A DNA stretch of 34,105 nt. Origin: Flammeovirgaceae bacterium (GTDB taxonomy: Bacteria; Bacteroidota; Bacteroidia; Cytophagales; Cyclobacteriaceae). The stretch is from positions 1-34,105 of the forward strand of contig JAJTHV010000003.1 of NCBI GenBank assembly GCA_021300095.1, in the 5' to 3' direction. The position numbers were made by a program, and so were the translations under genes. Each line of letters starts with the position of its first letter. Position 1 is the stretch's first letter. Below, piece after piece: positions 15,941 through 23,841 of this stretch. A model generated the notes under the pieces. That model was not told the DNA's origin. It ran no database searches and saw only the letters and a program-made list of their open reading frames with translations.

Positions 15941-17560
15941 CTACATAATATAGTCCGTACTTAGAAATGCGGATTCCCGGTTACGTATAATCGTATTCAA
16001 TATTTGCTTATTATCATCGGTAGCTTTGGTAGCTACAATGGTGCGTATCGAGAACACACGTAAAGCATCGGCAATGGAAAGCGTTCCTTCGGCTGAATCT
16101 TTTCTTCCGTTGAATGGAAACGTATCTGGTCCGCGTTGAGATTGGGCATTCAAATTGATACGTCCTACCTGATTCACAAAGGCATCCATCATTTTAGCTA
16201 GTTGCTTTGAATCTTTTCCAAACAAACTGACCTGTTGCCCGAAGTTAGAGTTCAGTACATATTGAATGGCTTCTTCATCGTCATCAAAAGGAACTATGGG
16301 CACTACCGGACCAAACTGCTCCTCATGGTAGATGCTCATTTTCTCATTGACCGGATAAAGTACTGCCGGATAAAAAAACGAATTTAAAATTTCCCCTCCA
16401 TTTTCATTCATGATTTTAGCTCCGTGTTGTTTGGCGTTCTCAACCAAACCTTTGAGGTAATCTGTTTTTCCGGGTTCAGGTAGTGGAGTTAAACCTACTC
16501 CCGCATCCCACGGCATGCCTGGCTTTAATTTCTTTATTTCAGCTAAGAATTTTTGAGTGAATGCATCAACAATGGAGCGATGGACAAACAAAATTTTCAG
16601 AGCAGTGCAGCGCTGCCCATTAAATGATAATGATCCGGTTAAGCATTCGCTCACCGCATTGTCTAAATCAGCATCCGCTAAAACAATAGCCGGATTTTTT
16701 GCGTCCAATCCTAAAATCGATTTGAGGCGATGTGGCTTCGGATGCAGTTTCTTTAAATCATTCGCTCCTTTATTCGTGCCGATGAATGCAAACACATCAA
16801 TCTTTCCTGTTTCCATCAATGCACCAACCGTGTCTCTTCCTTTTCCATAAATGATATTAATAACACCGGCAGGAAAACAATCGCGGAAAGCTTCGAGCAG
16901 TGGTTTTACTAATAAGACACCAAACTTAGCAGGTTTGAATACCACTGTGTTACCCATGATCAATGCTGGTATCAACGTAGTAAATGTTTCGTTTAGCGGA
17001 TAGTTAAACGGACCCATACACAATGCCACGCCCAGCGGCACACGTCTGATCTGTCCGAGAAAACCTTGTTCTTCTACAAGTTTTGCGGCTCTGCGATCTT
17101 GTTCTTTCAAAGCTTTGATGGTGTCTACAATGTAATCGCAGGTGCGATCAAACTCTTTTTCTGAATCCTTCAGCGATTTTCCAATTTCCCACATGAGAAG
17201 CTTTACCACTTCTGCGCGTTTGGTGCGCATGGCAGCTAAAAATTTTTCAATGTGCTCGATGCGATCCGCTACGCTCATGGTTGGCCAAGCGCCATGACCC
17301 AAGTCGTACGCAGCCACAGCTGCATTTAATGCCTCTAGCGCTTCATACTTGGTGAGCAAAGGTGTAGATCCAATGATACGTTGTTTATACGTGTCACCTT
17401 CTTTTAAAAAAACAGGACTTGCAACTGCATTCATGGTGCCAGTCCATTGACGCAGCGTGCCGTTGATGAGATATTCGCGTTGTTCAATCGTGCCACTCAA
17501 TTGAAATTGTTCAGGAATGGCAGATTCACTTGGGAAAATAGAAGAAAGTAACTGACTCAT
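15941..17560 (-). CDS. gapN: Aldehyde dehydrogenase, GapN-like (NADP-dependent G3P dehydrogenase)
   Basis: 539 residues, the normal length for this ALDH subfamily; no signal peptide. The Rossmann NADP-binding region has 'MGPFNYPLNETFTTLIPAL' and 'VFAFIGTNKGAN'; the catalytic Cys 318 lies in 'SFNGQRCTALKILFVHR', typical of GapN-like enzymes. The reaction would be irreversible oxidation of glyceraldehyde 3-phosphate to 3-phosphoglycerate with NADPH formation, bypassing GAPDH/PGK. At the place where most ALDHs have ELGGK with the general-base Glu, this protein reads 'GLDAK', so that Glu is replaced by Gly with an Asp two residues later. I recall similar text in related GapN-like sequences, so it may be a subfamily trait. 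deoC lies 52 bases upstream on the same strand and makes the presumed substrate. Substrate assignment is by similarity; other aldehydes are possible. Confidence 0.82.
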   Translation of the reverse strand: MSQLLSSIFPSESAIPEQFQLSGTIEQREYLINGTLRQWTGTMNAVASPVFLKEGDTYKQRIIGSTPLLTKYEALEALNAAVAAYDLGHGAWPTMSVADRIEHIEKFLAAMRTKRAEVVKLLMWEIGKSLKDSEKEFDRTCDYIVDTIKALKEQDRRAAKLVEEQGFLGQIRRVPLGVALCMGPFNYPLNETFTTLIPALIMGNTVVFKPAKFGVLLVKPLLEAFRDCFPAGVINIIYGKGRDTVGALMETGKIDVFAFIGTNKGANDLKKLHPKPHRLKSILGLDAKNPAIVLADADLDNAVSECLTGSLSFNGQRCTALKILFVHRSIVDAFTQKFLAEIKKLKPGMPWDAGVGLTPLPEPGKTDYLKGLVENAKQHGAKIMNENGGEILNSFFYPAVLYPVNEKMSIYHEEQFGPVVPIVPFDDDEEAIQYVLNSNFGQQVSLFGKDSKQLAKMMDAFVNQVGRINLNAQSQRGPDTFPFNGRKDSAEGTLSIADALRVFSIRTIVATKATDDNKQILNTIIRNRESAFLSTDYIM

Positions 17561-17612
17561 GTATTGAAAGGTTTGACTTACTGAGATGTGAAATTAACGA
17601 TCTCTGAGCAAT

Positions 17613-18257
17613 TCACCCACAAATAATAATTCCCGAAGAAGTGCCGATACGATTGGCACCCGCCTGAATCATTTCAATCGCTTGCGCTTTGGTTTTAATT
17701 CCACCCGAAGCTTTTACGCCAACGGAAGATGGAACAGCGTTACGCATTAACTGCACATGTTCGACTTTTGCACTAGAAGGAGCAAAGCCGGTGGATGTTT
17801 TTACGAAATCGGCACCGGCATCCACACACAACTTGCAGGCTTCTACTATTTCTTCATTGCTGAGATAAGCTGTTTCAATAATTACTTTCAATGCCTTTTG
17901 ATGATCGTGGGTAAGCTTACTGCATTTCGCGATTTCAATTTTAGTCCAAGGCATATTGCTTTTGAAGGTGGAGATATTCCACACCACATCTATTTCATCT
18001 GCACCATCAGCGATAGCTTGTTTGATTTCTGCCAACTTCGTTTCCGTTTGTGAGTAGCCTAGAGGAAATCCGGCTACGGTTACCAGAATAATTTCGCTGG
18101 TTCCAATTTCACGTTTAGCGCGCTTCACCCAAAACGGAGGAACGCAAATGCCGAGAAATGAATATTGCTTTGCTTCCGCCACTAATCGGTCAATATCATT
18201 GCCGGTGAGTGTAGGGCTTAGATTGGTATGTTCAATATAAGTGGATAAGTTTTCCAA
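17613..18257 (-). CDS. deoC: Deoxyribose-phosphate aldolase
   Basis: 214 residues, the usual length of class I DERA. Key residues are all present: Asp 90 in 'DEIDVVWN', the Schiff-base Lys 153 in 'DFVKTSTGF', and Lys 182 in 'VGVKASGGIKT', followed by the phosphate-binding 'NRIGTSSG'. It splits 2-deoxyribose 5-phosphate into glyceraldehyde 3-phosphate and acetaldehyde in deoxynucleoside salvage. It ends 52 bases before gapN on the same strand, so the two are probably one operon that makes and then oxidises glyceraldehyde 3-phosphate. The upstream flank (18258-18381) holds remains of a toxin gene. Confidence 0.95.
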   Translation of the reverse strand: MENLSTYIEHTNLSPTLTGNDIDRLVAEAKQYSFLGICVPPFWVKRAKREIGTSEIILVTVAGFPLGYSQTETKLAEIKQAIADGADEIDVVWNISTFKSNMPWTKIEIAKCSKLTHDHQKALKVIIETAYLSNEEIVEACKLCVDAGADFVKTSTGFAPSSAKVEHVQLMRNAVPSSVGVKASGGIKTKAQAIEMIQAGANRIGTSSGIIICG

Positions 18258-18269
18258 GAGATTAAGTTT

Positions 18270-18369
18270 TTTTTCTTTTAAATTTTCTCTTTGGACTTCG
18301 TTTGTTATGAAAAATGGATGTGATAATTACTTCGCGATTTTTTGAATTGAATTCAAATGTGAAAATTGA
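18270..18369 (-). pseudogene. C-terminal remnant of a RelE/ParE-type toxin
   Basis: Directly downstream of the antitoxin-like gene, after a TGA at 18372-18370, the - strand reads 'FEFNSKNREVIITSIFHNKR' followed by 'SPKRKFKRK'. This fits the last two beta strands and the conserved C-terminal 'vFHxxRxPxxWxxR' block of RelE/ParE toxins that partner this type of antitoxin. The N-terminal two thirds are missing, no start codon is present, and the frame runs on into deoC leader sequence, so the 3' limit is uncertain. I infer a toxin gene lost by deletion. The match is short and judged by eye. Confidence 0.5.
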
Positions 18370-18381
18370 TCAAAGATTTTT

Positions 18382-18612
18382 TTAAGTTGAGGTTATTTGA
18401 TTTATCGCTTCTTCCAATGAATAAACTTTCGCCTTACCAGAAAGATAGTTTTCTCTTCTTCGATTCAACTCTGATAAAAACTTTGGGTCATTCCAATAGT
18501 CATGGACTTCTTCAAGTTCATCTTCTACCATTGCATAAATGGCCTTCACTTTTTTGGTTTGAGCCGTTTCGATATAGTGATGAAGTCTTTCGCGGATATC
18601 AATAGTTTTCAT
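18382..18612 (-). CDS. Orphan antitoxin-like protein, addiction-module type
   Basis: Start chosen at ATG 18612 (MKTIDIRERLHHYIETAQ), giving 75 residues; an upstream in-frame ATG at 18657 would add 15 hydrophobic residues unlike the family. It is acidic and helical with 'AIYAMVEDELEEVHDYWND', 'FLSELNRRRENYLSGKAKVY' and a 'SLEEA' ending, the pattern of Bacteroidota addiction-module antitoxins whose C-terminus wraps a RelE/ParE toxin. The toxin gene expected immediately downstream is reduced to a C-terminal fragment (18270-18369), so the protein now has no partner at this locus. It might still act as an autorepressor or neutralise a toxin encoded elsewhere. The family call is from pattern recognition and is reasonably firm; present function is unknown. 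Confidence 0.7.
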   Translation of the reverse strand: MKTIDIRERLHHYIETAQTKKVKAIYAMVEDELEEVHDYWNDPKFLSELNRRRENYLSGKAKVYSLEEAINQITST

Positions 18613-18660
18613 AGATAACAAAGATAAGCCTGTAAGACTTAAAAATACAAATCGCACAAT

Positions 18661-19035
18661 TCAATGCCTGATTCCGCATTCCTTGCAGTACTTCATTGCA
18701 TAGGGCTTGTTGCGTTTAGGTTTTTTCTTATGTCCGAAGTAAGCAAAGTTGGAATACTGTGGTTTGGAAAGTTTTTTCAACAACCTTTGTTTTTCTTTTG
18801 CAGCTTCTTCCACTCGTTTGTAGAACTCATAGCGAGCGGTGTTTTCTACTTTTGGCTTTTTGAAAAGCAGGCGTTGTCTGCGCTTTTCTTTGCGTGAGAG
18901 ATGTACGCGATGTGTTTTTTCTTCTACAGCTGAGGGTGCTGGCGAACGATCGCCTCGGGTATTATCTTGACCAATCGCACACAATGGCAACGCCAGCGCC
19001 GCGAAGGCATAAAAAAACCTCCACTTATTTTGCAT
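18661..19035 (-). CDS. Small basic secreted protein, unknown function
   Basis: 124 residues. An N-terminal signal peptide (MQNKWRFFYAFAALALPLCA, cleavage near residue 22) precedes a strongly basic, Lys/Arg-rich helical region ('RKEKRRQRLLFKKPK', 'AAKEKQRLLKKLSKP') and a C-terminal CxxC ('KYCKECGIRH'). I do not recognise a family. High charge suggests binding to nucleic acid, LPS or another acidic surface in the periplasm, but this is a guess. The gene follows the SNase-fold gene on the same strand with a 45-base gap. Its ATG is the first triplet in the loop of a terminator-like hairpin (19011-19043), and its first codons are encoded by the hairpin arm and T-run. The signal peptide supports this start and no later Met would give one. 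Confidence 0.7.
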   Translation of the reverse strand: MQNKWRFFYAFAALALPLCAIGQDNTRGDRSPAPSAVEEKTHRVHLSRKEKRRQRLLFKKPKVENTARYEFYKRVEEAAKEKQRLLKKLSKPQYSNFAYFGHKKKPKRNKPYAMKYCKECGIRH

Positions 19036-19043
19036 AGTGGAGG
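19011..19043 (-). terminator. Terminator-like hairpin overlapping a start codon
   Basis: On the - strand CCTCCACT, loop ATGCAAAATA, AGTGGAGG, then seven T. The 8-bp stem is perfect and lies 38 bases after the SNase-like gene's stop. The ATG opening the loop is the start of the 18661-19035 gene, so the element may terminate the upstream gene, attenuate the downstream one, or both. Confidence 0.7.
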
Positions 19044-19080
19044 TATAACGGAGGCTTTATTAATTTATTTCACCAGTCCA

Positions 19081-19566
19081 TTAGCTGGTTTTGAATTGCT
19101 GTAGTGTTTGCTGCCTACGGAATGTCCAGGGGGCAACTGGTTCGGTTTCTTTCCACAACCCTTTGCCATCTTGTTTTGCTTTTTCTTTCAAGGCATCGAG
19201 TGCCTCAATAGGATTGCGCTCCGCTGTCCAGGCGAGTCCTTCTTCTAACAACTTAATGCGAGGGTCTTCACCATCCACTTCAAAAGTTCCTAAGCGTGTG
19301 CCCCATCGGTCTTTTCCTTGAATCTCTACGGAGATGGTTTTTTCAAGAATCATTTTTTCTAAAAAGTCTTTCGCTTTTTCGCCATACTCTTGTGTCAACT
19401 CGGGCGAGTCGATTCCGAAGAACATGATTTTATAGGATTCTTTTTCGGTCGTTAGAATTTCAAACGTATTTCCGTCAATTACTGAGATCACTTTTCCGGA
19501 GATCACTTCATTTGCCCACAACATGGAAGGCAGCAAGAAGAAAAAGAACAACGCAGGTCTGTACAT
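19081..19566 (-). CDS. SNase-fold secreted protein with altered active site
   Basis: 161 residues with a signal peptide (MYRPALFFFFLLPSMLWA) and one staphylococcal-nuclease OB-fold domain (about 21-150): 'VISVIDGNTFEIL', 'FFGIDSPELTQEYG', 'GKDRWGTRLGTFEVDG', 'LLEEGLAWTAERNP', and a closing 'GKGLW'. Compared with the classical nuclease, the second acidic metal ligand Asp 40 and Glu 43 correspond to D53 and E56 here. The position of Asp 21 is N33, that of Arg 35 is M48, and that of Arg 87 is T90, with R91 one residue off. The fold is therefore clear, but nuclease activity is doubtful; it may bind nucleic acid or act differently. It lies upstream of the small basic secreted protein, possibly in one transcript separated by an attenuator hairpin. 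Confidence 0.85.
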   Translation of the reverse strand: MYRPALFFFFLLPSMLWANEVISGKVISVIDGNTFEILTTEKESYKIMFFGIDSPELTQEYGEKAKDFLEKMILEKTISVEIQGKDRWGTRLGTFEVDGEDPRIKLLEEGLAWTAERNPIEALDALKEKAKQDGKGLWKETEPVAPWTFRRQQTLQQFKTS

Positions 19567-19810
19567 CTTAATGGGGATTTAAGGTTCAACTTCACACATC
19601 AGTTGTTGATGCTGCAAAATTCTACACTGTAACCCGCAATTCACCGGCCAAAACTACCGTTTGCGTACGGATGTAAGATTGATGGCTAATCAACCGTATT
19701 TTGTGAAGCACAGATGCTGTTTAGGTAGCCCAGACTTCAACAATTAGTTGAAGTGATTTAAAGACTTTTATGTAGTTAGTCTCTATTTGGAACAGATTTT
19801 CCCGAATTGA

Positions 19811-22800
19811 TTATTTGCAGTATTGATCGATACTGAATTTGGCCTTTGCATCTCCCAACTCTACCGCTTTCTTCCAATCAGCACAAGCTTCGTTTTTATT
19901 GCCTAATTGATAATGAAAATTTCCACGTTGTTTTACATACGAAACTTCTTTGGGGTTAATCAGAATCGCTTCATCTAAGTCTGCAATGCCTGCGCCAATA
20001 TCTCCCAATTCGGCTTTGCAATTGGCTCGACCATAATACGCAGCCTCATCTTTGGGATTTAGCTTAATCGCTTTGTCGTAGTCCGACTTTGCCGATTCAA
20101 ATTCTCCGTTTTCTTCTTTGATCAAACCGCTATTGTAAAACAAATCGGAATTAGTAGGTTCCAGTGCCAATGCCTTGGCGATGTTGTAAAGGGCACCTTT
20201 GCGATTGCCGAGGCCGAGGTATCCACGGGCTCTTTCTTTATACAACTCCACTGTATTTTCACCTGCTTTTAATGCTTCATCAAAATCTTTGATGGCTGCC
20301 TGAAAATCTTGTTGTTCCAATAATGATTTGCCACGCTTGAATAAATTGGATTTATCACGAAGCCCACCTTGAATGGCTTTATCAAAATACTCTTGTGCAA
20401 ATGGATAGTTTTTTAGTTCGTAGTAGGTTTCTCCCAACTTTTGATAAAGCGAAGTTTCCGGCTTTTCTGTCAACTTTTCAACTTGGCGCAAGTCGCGAGC
20501 AGCTTCTTCAAATTTCTTAATTTTCCAAAAGGCATCGGCTCTGTTTTCATACGCCCGAGTGTAATCGGATTTTTTGGCGATAGCCACACCAAAGTCTGTG
20601 ATGGCATCGTCATACTTTTCTAAGTTGTAAAATGCTTTTCCTCTGTTGTTATACAAAGTCACATCAGTGACACCACCACTCATGGCCTGCGTATAGTCTT
20701 GCACCGCACTTTGGTAATTCTTATTCATGAATCTTGCATCACCCCGGTGGAAGTAAGCGGTGAACAGCTTGTTATTTTTTTCAAGCGCTAAATCAAAATC
20801 GCTGATGGCTCCTTCCACATCTTTATTTGAGAGCCGGCAGAATCCACGCATATCGTATGCAGCTGGATCACTGCTACCAGCAGCTAGTGCTTTTTCTAAA
20901 TCAGGCAAGGCGAGCTTTAATTCTTGCGTTTGAAAGTAACAACTGCCTCTTTTTAAATAAACATCAGCGGTGGTTTCGCCCAACTCGATGGCTTTACTTA
21001 AATCCGTAACCGCTTTGGGGTATTCTTTTATTTCAAAATAGGAATAACCTCTGGTCAGGTAGGCCAACTTTTCTTTTGTTCCACCTTCAATCGCTTTCGT
21101 CAGATCCTCCACAGCACCTTTAAAATCTTTCAGATTGTACTTTGCATTGCCACTCAACGCAAAGTCTTCAGTCGTTCCCTGGTTGTTGGCTGTCAGCATG
21201 GCTTCATCCACAATCACTTTCGACCATTCTTTCAATTGCGTATTGGCGCTGGCACGATTGCGTAATGCTTGTGTATAATTTGGTTTCAGTTGAAGTGCTT
21301 TATCAAAATCAACAACGGCTTCTTTGGACAGATTAGAATTGAGTTTTGCTTTACCTCGATTATTAAAAATGATCTCATCATTCGCGCCAAGCGAGATCGC
21401 TTTATCATACGCTTCAATCGCTCCGACAAAATTGTTTTCCTTAAATCGTCCGTTGCCCACCTGAAACAAAACTTCTTTGCTCTTGCTACCTGCCACAACC
21501 GCTTTTTCAAGATACGTAAGGCCTTCTTTTGTCTTTTGGTTTTGCATGTAAGCAATTCCCAAAAACTCAAGTGTTTGTAAATCCACCGATTCTTGCTTTG
21601 CTACTTTTTCTAAGTCCGTGATGGCGCCTCCATAGTCTTGTGTTTGATACAGCGCCTTCCCTCTTTTTTCATACAATGGAATTTCTTTTTCTCCTGCAGC
21701 CTCGGCAGCCTTCAGAGCTTCAATGGCTGTTTTGTATTCAGCTGCATCGTAGCGCAACAATCCTACATAATAATTTACTTTGCCATCTTTCGTTCCGGCT
21801 TTGAATGCATTTTCTAAAAAAGATTTGGCAGCTCCTTTTTCATTCAATTCGTATTTTGAAATTCCCAGCATTTTAGAGATTTCTGCCGACTCGCCTTCTG
21901 TGGCGCGTACTTTATCTAAATCTTCGGCAGCACCTTTGTAATTTGCCAGCGTGAAATATAATGTTCCTCGATTGAGATAAGCTTTAGTGTAATCTTTTTT
22001 GAGAGCAATAGCCTTATCAAAATCGGTAGCTGCACCTTGCAAATCACCTAACGTCATTTTGGCTTTCCCGCGATTATTGAATACAATTGGATCAGTGGAG
22101 GAAAGAGCAACTGCCTTGTCATAGTTCTGCAGGGCTGCAGCAAAATCATTTTTAATAAATTTAAGGTCTCCTACATTTTTAAAAGCTTCATACTCATTTG
22201 CGCCAAGCGATATGGCTTTCTCTAAATCTTTTAATGCCGTTTCGTTTTCTTTCAGATTGAATGCGGCATTTCCTTTGAAGAAGTAGATTTCTTTTGAGGA
22301 TGCACCCAATGTTATGGCTCTGCTAAACGATTCACCGGCTGCTTTATAATCTTTTGTAAAGTAATGTGCATTCCCAAGCTGCTCGAAAACTTCTTTGTCT
22401 GACGCACCCAGTGAAACGGCTGCCGCCAATGCATTTGCTGTACCTGCATAGTCTTTTAATTTCGCTTGGCTTAGTCCCAGCATCCGAAACACCTCTTTGT
22501 CTTTTATGCCTTTGCTTACTACTTTATTGAGAGCATCGGCCGCGCCTTTGTAATCAGCCAGGTTGTACTTAGCGGTTCCTATATTTTGAAAAAGTTCTTC
22601 ATCGCTTCTACCAGAAGAAATTATTTTTTCATAATCGGCCACAGCTCCGGCCCAATCTTTTAACTGAAAACGTGCAGCGGCTCGGTTCTCGAGTGCTTTG
22701 TCGTAATCTGGTTTTAATTTCAGAGCTTCATCAAAATCGGCAGCGGCTCCAGCTATATCTTTTAAATTACTTTTAGCTTTCCCACGATTATTATAGAGCA

Positions 22801-23281
22801 CGTGGTCTTTTTTACCCGTTGCGAGCGCTTTATCGTAATTGGTGATGGCGTCTTTATAGTTCTCTAATCGAAACTTTGCATTTCCAAGGTTGACAAATGT
22901 TTCGAAGTTTTTGACACCCATTTGAACTGCCTTTTCCAGGTCGCCTATGCATCCCTGAAAATCTTCGAGTTTGTACTTCGCGTTGCCACGGAATTGGAAT
23001 AGTTCAGCTGAATTGATTCTTCCCTTTACGGCTTCATCTAAATCGAGTCGTGCTTTCTCAAATTCATTCGACTGAAAGTAGGCAATGCCTCGTTTTACAT
23101 ATACTTCTTTGTTCGAAAAGCCGCTTGTGATTAGTTGTGTGAATTGAGCGATTGACTCTGGATAGTTTCCTTGCTTTAATTTTTCTGATGCGGATTGATA
23201 AACGACTTGTTGAAGCGAATCGTTTTTTTGTGCAGCAGCAAAAAATGAAACAAACAGGAAAAGAAGGATGAGGTGACGCAT
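19811..23281 (-). CDS. Giant secreted TPR protein, about 33 repeats
   Basis: 1156 residues: a signal peptide (MRHLILLFLFVSFFAAAQ) and then TPRs end to end, about 33 units of 34 residues (33 x 34 plus signal is close to the full length), with no other domain. The consensus is G.A.y.l.dy.gAi.dldkAi.lg. A higher-order pattern is visible: the pair of repeats built around 'NNRGKAK' plus 'DFDKAL.LK.DY..A..NRA' occurs as repeats 4-5, 11-12, 18-19 and 25-26, exactly seven TPRs (about 238 residues, about 715 bases) apart. The protein should be a periplasmic or surface superhelical scaffold; TPR superhelices turn about once per seven to eight repeats, so the conserved pair would sit on one face. No enzymatic motif is present. 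A -7 box lies just upstream. The gene is monocistronic as far as seen. Confidence 0.92.
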   Translation of the reverse strand: MRHLILLFLFVSFFAAAQKNDSLQQVVYQSASEKLKQGNYPESIAQFTQLITSGFSNKEVYVKRGIAYFQSNEFEKARLDLDEAVKGRINSAELFQFRGNAKYKLEDFQGCIGDLEKAVQMGVKNFETFVNLGNAKFRLENYKDAITNYDKALATGKKDHVLYNNRGKAKSNLKDIAGAAADFDEALKLKPDYDKALENRAAARFQLKDWAGAVADYEKIISSGRSDEELFQNIGTAKYNLADYKGAADALNKVVSKGIKDKEVFRMLGLSQAKLKDYAGTANALAAAVSLGASDKEVFEQLGNAHYFTKDYKAAGESFSRAITLGASSKEIYFFKGNAAFNLKENETALKDLEKAISLGANEYEAFKNVGDLKFIKNDFAAALQNYDKAVALSSTDPIVFNNRGKAKMTLGDLQGAATDFDKAIALKKDYTKAYLNRGTLYFTLANYKGAAEDLDKVRATEGESAEISKMLGISKYELNEKGAAKSFLENAFKAGTKDGKVNYYVGLLRYDAAEYKTAIEALKAAEAAGEKEIPLYEKRGKALYQTQDYGGAITDLEKVAKQESVDLQTLEFLGIAYMQNQKTKEGLTYLEKAVVAGSKSKEVLFQVGNGRFKENNFVGAIEAYDKAISLGANDEIIFNNRGKAKLNSNLSKEAVVDFDKALQLKPNYTQALRNRASANTQLKEWSKVIVDEAMLTANNQGTTEDFALSGNAKYNLKDFKGAVEDLTKAIEGGTKEKLAYLTRGYSYFEIKEYPKAVTDLSKAIELGETTADVYLKRGSCYFQTQELKLALPDLEKALAAGSSDPAAYDMRGFCRLSNKDVEGAISDFDLALEKNNKLFTAYFHRGDARFMNKNYQSAVQDYTQAMSGGVTDVTLYNNRGKAFYNLEKYDDAITDFGVAIAKKSDYTRAYENRADAFWKIKKFEEAARDLRQVEKLTEKPETSLYQKLGETYYELKNYPFAQEYFDKAIQGGLRDKSNLFKRGKSLLEQQDFQAAIKDFDEALKAGENTVELYKERARGYLGLGNRKGALYNIAKALALEPTNSDLFYNSGLIKEENGEFESAKSDYDKAIKLNPKDEAAYYGRANCKAELGDIGAGIADLDEAILINPKEVSYVKQRGNFHYQLGNKNEACADWKKAVELGDAKAKFSIDQYCK

Positions 23282-23298
23282 GGGGAAAAATTTGACTA

Positions 23299-23306
23299 CA
23301 AAAATA
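23299..23306 (-). promoter_or_regulatory. -7 box (TATTTTTG) for the TPR gene
   Basis: The - strand reads TATTTTTG, a full match to the Bacteroidota -7 consensus TAnnTTTG, 17 bases ahead of the ATG. A TTTG lies upstream with a gap of about 25 bases, longer than the usual 19-21, so the -33 element is weak. Confidence 0.45.
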
Positions 23307-23348
23307 GGAAATTACAAGCGCTGAAATCTCGCAAAAATGAGATTTACC

Positions 23349-23726
23349 CTACACCTCCTTCTGAATGGGCGTGCCAAAATGCGGATTAACGATAATACCA
23401 AATGGATTTCCCCAGGGGTCTTTTACCATAGCAACCCTAATATCACCGCCTACGTCCTGTGGTGATTCAAGTGTGCTGGCCCGAATTGCTGCAATTGCTG
23501 ATAGCGACTTCTATATTTTTTTACTCCCAATAGGTGCTGATCGCGTCACTTTTTTGACCTGCATGTTCATCGGAGAATAAGCCCAATTCGAACCCCTACA
23601 TGGAAAAACCTACAAAAAGGAGCTGATCGATATCGGGTTTTATGCCCAATTTGCTGGAATACCTTCTTTCGCTTCAGAAAGATTGGATACTTTATAGGTT
23701 GTTGTTCTTAAACCAAGAAGATTCAT
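23349..23726 (-). pseudogene. Broken VOC (glyoxalase-like) family gene
   Basis: The - strand from ATG 23726 to TAG 23349 reads as a whole VOC protein of about 125 residues split over frames. The pieces are 'MNLLGLRTTTYKVSNLSEAK', then 'YSSKLGIKPDIDQLLFVGFS', 'GFELGLFSDEHAGQKSDAIS', 'KNIEVAIS', and finally 'ESPQDVGGDIRVAMVKDPWG' with 'NPFGIIVNPHFGTP'. Lesions seen are a one-base loss after the KE of 'SEAKE' (restoring T in a TGG codon would give E-W-Y), an in-frame TAG after 'VGFSM', a -1/+1 pair in homopolymers near 'TYW', and a one-base loss in a G-run before 'ASTLES'. Several lesions are homopolymer indels, so assembly error is a partial alternative, but the TAG needs a substitution. The intact family includes glyoxalases and dioxygenase-like metalloenzymes. 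Confidence 0.8.
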
Positions 23727-23733
23727 CAAAAAG

Positions 23734-23841
23734 TTATCCGATTAACCAGATATAGAGATAATAGAAGATGAACGCCATGAGCGCGGATAGGATGATATAT
23801 CCGAAAATACGACCTCTTTTGTAATAGCCCTTTACGTTCAT
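23734..23841 (-). CDS. 35-residue single-pass membrane peptide
   Basis: The - strand ORF from ATG 23841 to TAA 23734 encodes MNVKGYYKRGRIFGYIILSA plus a further 15 residues: a basic N-terminus followed by one hydrophobic helix (about residues 12-35, aromatic-rich). It lies 7 bases ahead of the broken VOC gene on the same strand. Coding status rests on the clear positive-inside membrane profile. It is too short for certainty and no strong ribosome binding site is seen. The neighbouring 23842-24087 holds nothing else that I can identify. Confidence 0.4.
   Translation of the reverse strand: MNVKGYYKRGRIFGYIILSALMAFIFYYLYIWLIG

Noticed and set aside
19649-19656. -7 box TAGTTTTG upstream of the SNase-like gene
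   Set aside because: No -33 element and about 80 bases from the start; a single 6-of-8 defined motif in AT-rich DNA is expected by chance.
23365-23580. + strand 71-residue open frame
   Set aside because: Lies antisense to the VOC pseudogene, whose - strand translation gives recognisable family motifs; the + frame does not.
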